Shown: positions 23,673-35,029 of the stretch, piece by piece | How the letters are laid out: each line of letters opens with the position of its first letter | Numbering within the stretch: the first letter of the stretch is position 1 | Origin: Gordionus sp. m RMFG-2023 | Lineage: Eukaryota > Nematomorpha > Gordioida > Chordodea > Parachordodidae | Direction of reading: 5' to 3' | DNA length: 64,000 nucleotides | Assembly: GCF_954871325.1 (NCBI RefSeq) | Contig: NC_088778.1 | Location: 23,731,120-23,795,119, forward strand | The notes under the pieces: model-generated | Database searches by the model: none | What the model saw: only the letters and a program-made list of their open reading frames with translations | What the model was told of the DNA's origin: nothing | Translations under genes and position numbers: made by a program

Positions 23673-23996
23673 TGTTAGCGTCAATGTGTTTTTTCCGGCT
23701 TGTTATTTTTTGAGCGCATTTTTAAAATTTAAAAACCTGTATTAGAATATCATGAATTGTAGACAATTTCACCGCCAACCTTTGACTCATTTATAATTTA
23801 TATAAAAAAATCTAAGAAAAAACTAATATTATTAAGTTCGGAAGTTCATGGCAAAATTGTCTGAAATTCATAGGGTAGGTATTCCAAACGTGATGGAATA
23901 CATTTCCCGTAAAATCATATAATTAGATTTTAAAAAACTCGCTCAAAAAATGATTTAAAGTTGAAAAGCATTGAGGAAAACACATTGACGCTAACA
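23673..23996. mobile_element. MITE, family C, with perfect 20-bp inverted ends
   Basis: The left end TGTTAGCGTCAATGTGTTTT is exactly inverted at the right end as AAAACACATTGACGCTAACA. The 324-bp unit is non-coding. Parts of its interior (TTCATGGCAAAATTGTCTGA, ACATTTCCCGTAAAATCAT) recur in diverged form near 8.2, 12.6 and 39.45 kb, so the family is dispersed. Exact ends suggest that this copy is young. No clear target duplication was seen. Confidence 0.8.
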
Positions 23997-23999
23997 GGC

Positions 24000-24115
24000 G
24001 CGTATCTAATATGGCCAAAGTCTACAATAAGTGGACCGCAAGACTCCAATAAAATTTATGGCAGAACCCATCTAATAGCGCTCCCTTCCTTAACAAAATC
24101 CTGTACGCTAATAGT
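24000..24115. repeat. hAT-end-like interspersed repeat, copy 1
   Basis: TAATATGGCCAAAGTCTACA, then TAAGTGGACC and CCAATAAAATTTATGGCAGA run to AAATCCTGTACGC. The segment at 32580-32690 is a diverged copy of the same sequence. The last bases (GTACGC/GATACG) resemble one end of a hAT-like element. Confidence 0.5.
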
Positions 24116-24117
24116 AG

Positions 24118-24330
24118 ATCAATATTGTTAAATGGCTCCATTTTAAAAAACGGCTAGAACGGCTGGTTCAATATTTTAACTGAAAAATTTTACGCTAGCC
24201 TGGAGATTTGGCTCATAGATGGCAGAAAGTTTTGGACATCTACTAACCAAATCTAGAGACTTGTTTATACTTATTTTGGCCGAAATCCTAATTTAAAGTT
24301 AGCTAAAGCCGTTTAACAAAATCAATAAAG
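24118..24330. repeat. Fold-back MITE, family A, copy 5
   Basis: ATTGTTAAATGGCTCCATTT, CGCTAGCCTGGAGATTTGG and GATGGCAGAAAGTTTTGGAC form the left arm and loop. CCAAATCTAGAGACTTG and TTGGCCGAAATCCTAATT form the right arm. It is directly followed by the GGGCC MITE at 24340. Confidence 0.7.
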
Positions 24331-24339
24331 GGTAATGAG

Positions 24340-24703
24340 CAGTGATCTGTATCGGTCCTAATTTTTCAAGCCCGGCCCAAAATGTTTTTTTAAAATAATT
24401 TGTCTTTACCCCCATGATCATGAAAATTTTTTTATTTCTCCCGAAAAGCCCAACCCGATATAAAAATCATTTGTCCGTCTGACCCGGTTTGAATTAATTT
24501 AAATATAGAAAATTTTAATTTTTTATTGTAAAAAAAATATTCTACAAATAAAAAATGATAGCTCCTTGTTTCTTGCAAGAATTTTAAAATGTATCAATTT
24601 ATTTGACAAAATTATTTAAAAATTTAAACCAGACCCGACCCGAAATTATTTTTTTAAAATAGACGCGAGGATTTGGGCCGGGGCATGATTGCCGATCTCT
24701 ACT
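24340..24703. mobile_element. MITE, family B (GGGCC type), complete-looking
   Basis: It begins AGTGATCTGTATCGGTCCTA and runs into TTTTTCAAGCCCGGCCC. It ends with GGGCCGGGGCATGATTG followed by CCGATCTCTACT, an inverse of the start. The ~364-bp interior is AT-rich with two inner GC islands. The copy at 33471-33861 shares the ends. Confidence 0.7.
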
Positions 24704-24709
24704 AAGAGT

Positions 24710-25285
24710 ATCTGTTACTTAACATAACTAACTCAATGTATAAAATAGGGATATATAATGTAATAAAATTTCCAAAAGTTTATAATACATTTTTTTGATT
24801 TATGTTCCCATTATATTTTTCCCTCATTTTAATCTCTCTCAAAAAAAAAAGATCCAAAGAATATGGTATAATATAAATAAATAAAATATAATCATAAATA
24901 ATTTCAATACTATAAAAACAAAAAAAACTCCCAAATTTTAAAAATGAAAAAAATATCAAGTGCGAACTGCGAAGAAAGCAAATAAAAAATATGAAATTTA
25001 ATATGAATAAATAATGGAAAAGCAATCTGGGGTTCAGGATTATTTTGCACCAACTTAACTAGTTAACTACGTTTTATAACTTTTCATAAATTTCCACTCA
25101 GCAAAAAAAAATTAGAATATAAGAAAAAAAATTTAAAAATTTTTTATGAATGCGCGGTTTAAAATTTTGTAAAAGTTAATTTATTTTATTTTTTTAAACG
25201 TTTTTTTCAAAAGTCTTTAATATATATTTTTTTCTAAACTAATAAAAAAAATTTGGGAGGTTGTTATAAAATTTTGATTTTGAAT
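24710..25285. other. No gene seen
   Basis: AT-rich stretch. The open frame on the minus strand at 24780-25025 is a Phe/Ile-rich product of poly-A/T sequence without domain features and is not called as a gene. Confidence 0.5.
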
Positions 25286-25289
25286 AGTG

Positions 25290-25488
25290 TTGTTAAACAG
25301 CTCGATTTCGCCGATTATAAATTAAGATTAAGATACAAAATATTATTACGCAGGCCTCAAGATTTCGTTAATAGATGCTCAAACTATTATGTCATAATCT
25401 ATGAGCAATATATCTAGACTTGCTTAATATTTTATGGTTATAATATTGGGTTAACCTTTTCAAAAATTCGAGCTGTTAAACAACGGAT
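25290..25488. repeat. Fold-back MITE, family A, copy 6
   Basis: The left arm GTGTTGTTAAACAGCTCG is mirrored at the right by CGAGCTGTTAAACAACG, a near-perfect inverted end. The middle carries CAGGCCTCAAGATTTCGTTA and TCTAGACTTGCTTAATATT. This copy gives the best view of the family ends: TGTTRTTAAACRGCTCG. Confidence 0.75.
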
Positions 25489-25824
25489 TAGCTTCTCATT
25501 TTAAGGCCCGAGTTAAAAAAAAGAAAATACGCCGCCCGGATTTCCATTTTATTCTACTTTTCATGCCCAGCAAGGAAGAATATTTTGATTTTTTTAAATA
25601 CAATTTTGGGCTAGCCATTTTGTAAAACTATTTCAAAAAGGCAAGTTCAAAAATATGATCGTCAAAATGAATCTTAAAAATATAGTGATTTTTGTTACAA
25701 AAAATACCATGTCATGTCGGTAAATTATATAATTCTCCATACTAAAATAATTTTTAAAAATTGGCTAAGAAAAGGAATCTACTCTACATAGAGAGGCCAA
25801 TGCCTGATGTAGGATAGTGGGATT

Positions 25825-26030
25825 GATATTAGTGATGTAAAATGGCTAACTCAATATTTGGAAAATTAGGTCTAAGCCTTGAGATTTGTTTAATAGATGT
25901 CCAAACCTTTATACAATCTATATGACCAAAATTTCTAAGCTTGCGAAATATTTTTCTGGATAAAATAATGAGTTAACCATTTTTAAGAATCGGCTCAAAT
26001 GGAGCGATTTTGCATCACTGATATATTAAA
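25825..26030. repeat. Fold-back MITE, family A, copy 7
   Basis: GGCTAACTCAATATTTGG and AAGCCTTGAGATTTGTTTAA are followed by the inverse AAGCTTGCGAAATATTTTTC and ATAATGAGTTAACC. The outer bases TTAGTGATGTAAAAT and GCATCACTGAT are also inverted. It lies about 340 bp from copy 6. Confidence 0.7.
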
Positions 26031-26034
26031 TGCT

Positions 26035-29000
26035 AAATTTTTATAATTTTTTAAGTTCGTTTTTAAGATTTATATTATTTGTCTCATTTGCTTGATTTTT
26101 ATAAAACAAGTATATGAATGGGGTTAGTTCTTCAAAATAAGATACTTTATATATATATGGGTTTAAAATAGATTTTTTTTAATATGTGTGACTTTTAACC
26201 GACACCTACGTTCCGTATGTAACAATAGTCTTAAATATTTCATCATATGATTTAAACCAAAGTTACGGCCAGTTCTAGATTTCATATCTAAAAAGTTTTT
26301 TTATGTCCAGCCCGGATTTATAACACCATTTTACGGTCAGCTCCAGCCTGGCTCTTAAATTAAAATAAATACTTATATAATATAAAAATAGTATTTAAAT
26401 ACGGGGAATGTAGTCGTCTTTTAATTTTAAATAATGATTTATATTTTTTTTACCTTTGCCATAAAAGATATTTTATTTTAGGTAAAATATTTTTTTTTAA
26501 TATATTCATAAAAATTGCCTATTATTATTTTTTTTAATATAAAAGACCTGATAAACAATAATTTTAATAAAATATTATATTATATTTTTAGCGGGGGAAA
26601 AGTAAAATAATACAAATCTATTTATCGCCAATTATCAACATCAAAAAAAAAAATTTTTGAAATTAAATTATTTTCTTTAAAAAAAAGAGATGATTTATAT
26701 GAATTATTTGCTTAAAGCTTATGTCACCATTTAAAAATAAAAATGTGGATATATTCTGTAAAAATCCAAGACCAATGGCAGGTCCTATCTTTCTCCCAGC
26801 AAGATTGTTAAAAACTGGCCTTTGTCAACTGAATAGAATGTTATGGCAGTTTTTTTAAAATAGTTAGATACATTTTTACAAAAGTTATTGTAACATGATA
26901 CTTTTCGAGTAATGTATCATGTCTAGATACATTTGGTATTAGTAACCAATACCGGAATCTAAATATATCACGTAAATGGATCGAAGTTTTTTGTCCTCAT
27001 CTTATTAGCTTATAAGCATGGGCCTAAACTGTTATATATAAAGGATCTGGTTCATGGTTCAGGGCCAAAAAATTATAAAGGTTTCGGTTGAGTTAAAGTT
27101 TTGAAAAACTTTTTTCAATATAAAATAATTTAAATATATAAGAAAAATATTAATAAAAACTTTATATAGATAGAAAAAAAAGGGTTAAAACTAGTTCATA
27201 AAGATTATAAAAGTTCAGTTTACTCCTTTTAGCGATTAGGCATAATATTTCGAATATGGTTACAAAATAAAAAGGTTCGTTTCATTATAACGGCACCTTG
27301 GTTGGGCCAGGGTCCTAGAGGCGCAATGAAATTGTGCCAAATATCAGGGGGATAAATTCAGGAAGGTAACCTCTTAAACATACATAAAAGTGCGTATCCA
27401 TTTTATATTTTAATCATTGGGGAGCCTCTGTATCATTGCCTTATATAGGACCTAATTGAGTGTTTTATAAAAAAAACAATTCCGTTTGCGTTTTTATTAA
27501 TGCTTATAAATTGTGATCACTTTGCACGATACCAATTGAACTTAGTTCGCATTATTAAGATGGTTTAGAAGGATTTGGGTTAAGCGGGGCCATTTCTCGA
27601 GATTTTTTGAGATATTATAAAATGTTTTTGTTGTAAGCCAAAAAAAAATATATAAATATTTGGCACATAAATATTATTATAATAATTAATAAACATACAC
27701 TCATGGGCAAACCAATGGAATAAAATAAATTGACAAATTAACTAGAAATTTTTAAATAAAATAGGCAAGATTTATAATTTCATTATTTGGTTTATTTATA
27801 TGCCAAAATTTAATAATAAACAAGCTGTAAATTCCTATAGTATTTGGTACTGTACGAGTTTAATATATTAACGAAATATTTTAAGCCAAAAAAATGGACC
27901 AGATTAATTTTATCTGTAAATGAGTAAATTTATTTTTTATTTCTTCTAACAATTTTTCTTATTTTCCTGATAATTTTACTTTAAATTTATATGAACTTTG
28001 GCTCTTCTATTAAGGTTGTCACCAAGATCATTAAAAAAGTTACAATAGCTCATCAATTTACCTTCGAAACAATTTATAAAAAAATAACGCCAAAATTATT
28101 CCAAAATAACGAAATTTTATAGATTCCGGACAGGGCTGTAAAAATTTGGGGCAGACTGGTTCAAGCTTGAAAATTTGATCTCTTTTAAAAAAGAATAGAA
28201 AATATTGGAAAGGTTAAATAGTTAAGCTGGGTGTTCTTTTATTCTTTTCATTTTAAATCATTTATTGGGCCCATTTTTTTTTATTAGAAAAATTTAAACA
28301 TATGATTTCGGGTAATATGTATTCTATGCTTATTGTAATACATTTGCGGCAACATAATTTTTAAAAATGGCGAACAATAAATGATATAAGATGCAAAAAA
28401 ATTTTTTTAAAAACACCCTACCAAAATATTTATGTTTTCATCAAATTAAATTTAGGCGTGTGCCGGGTAAGCCATTGCCTTTCGTCAGCTGTTGCACCAC
28501 TTGTTCTAAATCTCGAGAAAGAATTTATATATTTTTTTTTAAAAAAAATCAATGAGAATTATGGTTTAATTTACATTTTGTCTCTAGCGTCCGATAAGAA
28601 GGTAATAAATAATAAAATATGAATAATATCGAAAATCTAGGAGCTTGAAGATTGATGATTTGATAAATTGATGATTTAGGATTCATAAATAGAAAAGAAT
28701 TCCTAGAGCTACTCCTCAATTTTTTTTAAAAAAATTATTTATATTTAAAGATTTATGTCTTTTTATAAAAAAAGGATTTCCTCCAATCAGAAGAGAGCGA
28801 CATGAGAGATTAGATTTTATTTCATTAATTTGTCAATTTATAAAAGCTCATCATATGCTTGCTGAAAATTGATGTTTATTTTATTTTATTTGCTGCTAAA
28901 GTATTTTATTACTTAATTTTATTTTAATTAATTAAATGCTTTTTTTTCAGATATATAATTTTTTTATTAAAAAAAATGAAAAATAAAAAAATTTGTTAAT

Positions 29001-29550
29001 GTTTTTTGTTTCTTTTTTTTCTCTTTATTTATTTATTTTTAATTTATTTTTTTTAATATTTATTTTTTTTTTAATCGTTTTTTTTAGGTAATTTTTTAAA
29101 CTACATAATTATAATTTATTAATAACATACATATTGAATTTGCTCAAACCATTATAATTTTGAAAATTAATATTTTTTTTATTTAACCAATAAAAATATC
29201 TTAAAATATATTCAAAATTATATAACATAACATAATAAACTAACCCTTAATTTCAATTCAGTTCTTAAAATCAAGGACAAGCACAGAAATGTCAGACAAA
29301 AATACCCAATTTGTCAAATGCTTTTTTTTACCCAGGGTACTTTTGTCAAGAACATTTCTACCCATGATCCAATTTTGAATTCATAAATTTTATATAATGT
29401 GAGAAAAAAAAATTGAAAATGATTTGTTATGGATGGATAATATTTCTTCTGTCAAACCTATTAAGGAATAAAATAGTTCAATATTTTTAAACCTGAACTA
29501 CCAATGTGGAATTAAAATAATGCCCCCATTTATATCCCACTTATGGTATT
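26035..29550. other. No gene seen
   Basis: AT-rich sequence with a GGGCC-type fragment at about 26265-26360 and a long A/T low-complexity tract at about 28900-29100. The interval may be RECK intron or intergenic, because the upstream RECK exons were not located. No coding exon could be supported. Confidence 0.5.
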
Positions 29551-29562
29551 AGCAGGCGAATT

Positions 29563-29714
29563 GCCAGCGGGGGGAGAGGGAAAGAAATCTCACCCCCCTG
29601 TAGCAAATTTTTTTGAAAAAATATAAAAGGGCTCAGGTGGGTAGCCTAAGGGAGAGGGGAAGGAATCCTCCCTAACCATATAGCAACTATTTTTTAAAAA
29701 AATATAAAAGGGCT
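29563..29714. repeat. Two-unit tandem repeat at a hAT edge
   Basis: Two ~70-bp units each run from a GGGGAGAGG block through a C-rich block and TAGCAA to ATATAAAAGGGCT. The G/C-rich composition suits the subterminal part of the older hAT that follows. Confidence 0.6.
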
Positions 29715-30074
29715 TCATGAATTTAAATTTTAGAGTGTATCAAATGTTCAGATATCCAAATAGACAGAATTTGCAAATAGCATGCACGACAAGATAGAGC
29801 CTTCGATATCCAGCAGTTACATCACTTTTTTGATCCTGGAAGAGCCAATATTGTATGCCCTTGGAGAAATATTAGAATCACTTGAAGCTGATACATTATT
29901 AAATTTAATATGACTGATTTTTTCATTGGAATGTATTATTAAATTATTTATTACACAAAAATTTTATGCAATATTTTTCAAAAAAATGGATTTGGCTGAA
30001 ATTAGAATCGCAAATATTATTATATTACAACTTAGAAGACCAAGAGATAAAATCGAGGAATTTATCGAGATTAA

Positions 30075-30082
30075 TGTGATTG
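30075..30082. repeat. Target-site duplication, left copy (TGTGATTG)
   Basis: TGTGATTG lies immediately before CAGAGTTGTTAA; the identical 8 bases follow the right end at 31448-31455. Eight bases is the standard hAT target duplication. Confidence 0.92.
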
Positions 30083-31447
30083 CAGAGTTGTTAATCGCTA
30101 TTTTTAAAAGTAGCGCGCTACCGCTATAGCTATTTGTCAAAAAAGTGCGCTATTAGCTACTTTTTCAAAGTAGCTTAGCTACTTTTATAAAAAATTTTAG
30201 AAACAAATGAAACAAATTTATTTTATTTTTTTTTTGCTTATAATGTAAATGTATAATAAATAATATATAAAAATCAACATTTATAAATATAAAAATATAG
30301 TTAGTTTAGATTATAAAAAAATAAGCAATATAAATAAATATTTATTTTAATTTGTTGCATTTTAATAATAATATCATTTCAACATTATCATCCTCAAGTC
30401 TAGAGCGACTATCAGAAAGTATAAGCTTTGCTTTACTAAATAATCTCTCGAAACTAGCACTTGAGGGCAAGGAAGCTCTAAAAATATTTAATCAGATCAA
30501 TTTATAAATATAAATAAGTTTTTACCTTCTGTTATGTGTCCAACTATCTGCCGTGGTACATACATAAGATATATTTGATAACTCTACTATTAGAGCATCT
30601 TTCATCACTTTGAAGTTGTCGTCTATTTTATTCATAAGTGTCTGGCGACATAAAACTGTTGTGCCAGGGGATAAAGTTTTAATCATCATAGTAAATGATG
30701 GATTATCAACCAAGGACAATGGCTGAACTGTGTCAATAATAAAATCAACTATTACTTTATCAGCCAATTTTTGTGAAATATTGGCATGTTTATTATCAGT
30801 TAATTTGGTTTGGATAGTATTTGTCTTTTTGAATGAAGATTCTCCTGTACCAAAAATTTTTATATGTTTCTCTATTTCCTTATAGCAATTGGCGTGAACA
30901 GTCTAATAAAATAAATAATATTATAATGTAAAAATAACAATTTACCTTTAGGTGTTTCTTCAGGTTATAGCTACTCGATTGATTTGATGATATATTTTTT
31001 TTACATTTTAAGCACAGGAATTTGAATCCAGATTTTGTTTTAATATTTATTTTAAAAAATTTTTCAAATCTAGGAAATGGGAAATCGTTATTAGAGCTAT
31101 TAAGTACATTTTCTTCCATTGAATCTTCCATGTCTGAATCACTTTCAAAAATTTGGATATCCATGGGCGATGCCATTTTAGATTATTAACACAGATTGAA
31201 AATATAAATTAAAAATCGAAAATATATTTAAATTTCCAAATTAAATAATAAATTATAAAAATTATAAGTAATTATGATATTATATTTAAATTTTCATGTT
31301 TATACTTACATTCATTATATTTTTTAAAAGTAGCGCGCTAAAAAATTAAATAATTTTAAAAAAAGTAGCGGCTATTAGCTATAGCTACCAAAAAAGATAG
31401 CGCGCTAAGTAGCGCGCTACAAGTAGCGAGCTACTTTAACAACTCTG
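30083..31447 (-). mobile_element. Young hAT element, internally deleted, inserted in an older hAT
   Basis: The element is 1,365 bp, with ends CAGAGTTGTTAA and TTAACAACTCTG in exact inversion. Exact 8-bp duplications TGTGATTG flank it. Subterminal regions on both sides are packed with AGTAGCGCGCTA-type motifs, as hAT transposases require for binding. Transposase sequence reads on the minus strand but is much shorter than an autonomous element, so it is a deletion derivative. The perfect target duplication argues for a recent insertion. Confidence 0.92.
30361..31176 (-). pseudogene. hAT transposase remnant: BED finger, short core, C-terminus
   Basis: From 31176 downward: a start MASPMDIQIFESDSDMEDS, then a BED zinc finger (FLCLKCKKNISS, then SSYNLKKHLKV). 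Next, at 30767-30522, comes DNPSFTMMIKTL and the step SNISYVCTTADSWTHNRR, the beginning of the RNase-H-like core. At 30480-30361 it jumps to the dimerisation motif LPSSASFERLFSKAKLILS. The catalytic middle is missing, so it cannot be an active transposase, although the BED part stays open and might bind element ends. Confidence 0.8.
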
Positions 31448-31455
31448 TGTGATTG
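31448..31455. repeat. Target-site duplication, right copy (TGTGATTG)
   Basis: Exact repeat of 30075-30082 on the far side of the hAT element. Confidence 0.92.
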
Positions 31456-32579
31456 TTAGGTGAAAGCGTAATTATATGATTTTGACATTCACAAGTCTCG
31501 CCTTTACCGGCAGACAAATCGTTCCAATATTAACGTGAACTCATTGAAGATCATTATAAAATAAACGTTTTTGTTCCACTTTTAGATTTAATATTGACTC
31601 AAATCAATTAACGATTTGTGTCCAATTTACAAATACTATATCTCATAACTCCTTCTGATTTGAGGATATAACAAATTTTTATATTGAATAATTAAATATT
31701 AGGCTAAATTTTATTCAGAGGATATATACGCATCTAAAGACCAATTAATTTCAGAATTCAAATGGTATATCCTCCAACAAATAGAGTGGAAGCATTGTAT
31801 AATTTAAAATATATTTTACAAGTTTTTCAAATATATTAAAATAACTGTATATTGGCAATGATACCAATTAGTACAAGCGCAAATGAGAGGACTTTTTTTT
31901 CATTAGAGGATTCATGATATAAACCTATATCAAAAGTAAGACATATTAAAATTGTTTGAATAGACAAGCGTTACTCATCGAGATCTAATCTCCAACACAG
32001 AACAAATTATTAAAAAATTCACCCAATCTCAAAGATGATTAAATTTTCATTTATGAAAGATATTTTGACTAACTTTTTAAATCATTATAAAAATTATCGT
32101 GATTTTACATATATGTTTTATTATATTCGCTCTTAATATTTTGTATTTTTCAATATTTTATTATTTGTGTTCATATCATATTTTAAAATATGATTGGTTC
32201 TAATAAATTTTATATGATGATTAGTTCTAATAAATTTTATTTGATGATTAGTTCTAGTAAATTTTTTATGCTCCAAAAAAATCAATTCAATTTTAAAAAA
32301 ATTATCCCCCTCCTGTAAAAAAATTCTGACTACTGGTCTGGGTACTAGATAAAAGTTGGAGTGAGCCAGGGAGTATATTCTCCCCCATAGCAATTTGCTT
32401 GTTTTCATAAATAACATTACTCCCTCTCCCATAAAAATATATATAAAGAAGAATTTGAAAGAAAAATTAGTAAGAGTTAATAACTTTTAAAATTAACGGC
32501 TATATTACAAAATTTCGATAAAAAGCATTTTTATAATAATAAAAAGTGAAAACCCAAAATTATTTTTAGAAAAATTTAA

Positions 32580-32690
32580 TATAGTCAAAGGCCTACAATA
32601 ACTGGACCTCCAATAAAATTTATAGAAATTCCTCCTCTAATAGTACCCCATCCCTTGGATAAATCCTGGATACGTCTATGACGTGCGCCT
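32580..32690. repeat. hAT-end-like interspersed repeat, copy 2
   Basis: CAAAGGCCTACAATAACTGG, then CCAATAAAATTTATAGAAAT and AAATCCTGGATACGTCTATG. This is a diverged copy of the segment at 24000-24115. The end resembles CATAGACGTATCCAGGATTT read from the other strand, a common hAT-type terminus. Confidence 0.5.
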
Positions 32691-32694
32691 GTCC

Positions 32695-33470
32695 ATTAAA
32701 CTTTTTGAAAACGTTTTTTCCCAGCTAGACAAGATAATTTTATATAAGTAATCCCGACTTGGCCAGGTAGTACATTTTATGGCATAAAAGGACATAAATC
32801 TGCCTAAATTGTATATATTCAAAAAATTCGCGAACATCAAGCTGCCGAGTCTCTAATAAATATTAATGTACAACTTATCTAACCCGCAGAGCCAGGTTTC
32901 TGAGCGGCGCCCACCCACATCTAGTACTAGATCACTAACACCTAACAATAAGCATAGTCAAGATTTTCCTTATAAGGTGATTTGGCTCTCCTTTAAATTT
33001 GCTGGCTACTTTTTACAGGAATAAGTCGCCCCGAAGTCTGTCCGCCTAAGATTTCGGTCGGTCTTGGACCAATTTTTATAAAAATCAGGGTGGAGTTTGG
33101 GCTAAAAAAAATTATATTCGCCATTATTAATTATAATGATTATTAATTTCCATCACGATTAGGGCCAAACAATTAGTAATTTTTTCATTTTTAAGAGGGG
33201 TGATGTAATATACACTTCAATTTATTACAGCGAGGAGTGATACACCCCATAATTTATACTCCTATAACATTTTGATGCACCTTCCTCCTTGTTTACCTTG
33301 GTTATTGGGGTTGGAGACAGAATAGAAGACCTGTAGAGGTCAAAAATTGTAGGCCCGACTTTACTTTTGATAATTTTTTTGATTCAGCCTGGAATATCTT
33401 AGAATTACCTTATTTTGAATAATTTTGGCTCGCATATTGTTTCAAATGGAAAACATCGTAAATATGAGCA
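32695..33470. other. No gene seen
   Basis: Less AT-rich than its surroundings, with a small GGTCC-like repeat piece near 33340-33400. Both strands were read for exon-like segments and none could be supported. Confidence 0.45.
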
Positions 33471-33861
33471 GTAGAGATCTGCAAAGTTAGGCTCGGCCCG
33501 AGTCCGGCCAGGCCCGAATGGGCATCGGGCCTGGCTCGGGCCTAATTCTATTTAAAATAATCGGGTTCGGGAAGGGCCGGGCCAATATTTTTTAAAAAAG
33601 TTGGGGTCGGGTCGGGCCATGGAATTTTTTTTAAATATATCTAAATTTCTCAATTTTATTTTGAATTTTTTATGTAAAATAAAAATATTTGGTTTTATTT
33701 ATTCAAACTAAACGACATATAACATATGTCTTTTATTTTGAGTAATTATAAAAATTAATTTCTATATTTAAATTAATTCGGGCCAGGCCGGGGCAAAACT
33801 TTTTTAAAAAAATTTCGGGCCGGGCCGGGCTTGAAAAATTAGGCCCGATGCAGATCACTAA
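33471..33861. mobile_element. MITE, family B (GGGCC type), complete-looking
   Basis: The left end GTAGAGATCTGCAAAGTTAG leads into CTCGGCCCGAG and CGGGCCTGGCTCGGGCC blocks. The right end carries TTCGGGCCGGGCCGGGCTTG, then TTAGGCCCGATGCAGATCAC. GATCTGCA is inverted at both ends. The interior is AT-rich and non-coding. A further GC-rich fragment of the same type follows at about 33950-34030. Confidence 0.72.
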
Positions 33862-34081
33862 TGCAGTATAAATGAATATTCAACAACACTTCTATTATGA
33901 TAATTTTCCCACTAATTGATAATAAAAAATTTTTAAAAATAATTTTTAATCCGTCCGACCTGCCCCGGATTTTTAATTTTAAATTTTTAAGCCAGGGCCG
34001 TTTTTTAGACCATAAACCAGTTTCCATGTTTGAACGATAGAATTTGCTTAAAATTGGGGCGGGTATAGTCAGAAAAATACG

Positions 34082-34378
34082 TAAATTGAACATTTAGATA
34101 GGATAATCATTATTTAGGATAATCATTATATTTGGGTAATGGCTAATTGTCGACTAGTTCTCCTCATTCTACAGAGGTCTGCTGGAGAAAATCCGTTTAT
34201 ATAAAGCATTTTAATTTATATTTGTTTCTTTTTCGAGCTGCTATAAAATTAAGAAAAGTCCCGCACCTAAGTTATAGTTTTCGGCTAAATACTTGGTTAC
34301 CAAAAAATCGGCTAATAATACAATAAATACCCAACTAATCATAGAATTCTTGCTTAAGTAGCTTTTTATTTTATATAT
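34082..34378. repeat. ~297-bp direct repeat, left copy
   Basis: The segment runs from TAAATTGAACATTTAGATAG to TTTTTATTTTATATAT and recurs at 37023-37324 with about ten substitutions and one 5-bp indel (roughly 3% divergence). The two copies touch the two ends of the transposon at 34379-37022 exactly. No open frame or known element ends are seen inside the copy. Confidence 0.9.
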
Positions 34379-34710
34379 CGTCGGTCTAGAATTGGAGTGC
34401 TCCACTCGACATTTTCAAAATTTTTGAGTTAGAAGTGGATAATTACTAATTTATTCCCAATATATATAAAAATAAAAACTAGATTAAAAAATCTTAATTT
34501 TTGCCAAAGTTATAGCTCTGTCAATTTTGCGCTATTTGCATATAACGATGTATTTTTTGCTTCATATGCATGGCCTATCCTATTATGTTATTTAATCACG
34601 TGTTGTTTTCCCTCCTATTTTAATTTTTTTTTCTATATTGAATCGTAAAATATTTTCATTCCATATCTCTATTCCAAATTAAATGTCAAGGTAAATTTTT
34701 TATTATATAC

Positions 34711-35025
34711 AATAATGAAATTTAACAATTTTTTAAATTATGCTTATAATTTAAGTAAATTATTAAGCATTACTTGCTCATATAAAAATTAAAAATACAA
34801 TCTTTATAATGAAATTTAACAATTTTTTAATAATTTACTTTCATAATTTAAATAAATTATTAAGCATTACTTGCTCATATAAAAATTGAAAATACAATCT
34901 TTATAATGAAATTTAACAATTTTTTAATAATTTACTTTCATAATTTAAATAAATCATTAGCATTACTTGCTCATAAAAATTGAAAATTTTAATATTTATA
35001 ATGAAATTTAACAATTTTTTAATAT
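34711..35025. repeat. Short tandem array, about 3.3 units of ~97 bp
   Basis: Units begin ATAATGAAATTTAACAATTT and include AAGCATTACTTGCTCATA. Starts lie near 34711, 34807, 34906 and 34999. The array precedes the coding part of the TIR transposon and may be its subterminal repeat or an intronic array. Confidence 0.85.
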
Positions 35026-35029
35026 TTCT

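Larger units (their letters stand above)
29730..32345 (+). mobile_element. Old hAT transposon (DUF4371/ZMYM1-like), interrupted
   Basis: Pieces of a hAT transposase on the plus strand flank the younger insertion. Before it lies a helical stretch ending LRRPRDKIEEFIE; directly after it comes FTGRQIVPI, as in the family step GRQ..R.N. The C-terminal motif MIPISTSANERTFFSLED appears near 31858, followed by a C-rich 3' end at 32300-32345. The C-terminal 500 bp match the fragment at 18445-18972. Multiple frame breaks are seen, and the element was already dead or dying when it received the insertion at 30083. Confidence 0.7.

Noticed and set aside
28440-28515. GC-richer patch whose minus strand reads ATADERQWLTRHTP after an ag
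   Set aside because: No splice partner, no cysteines as needed for RECK and no recognisable domain; probably a worn transposon piece.
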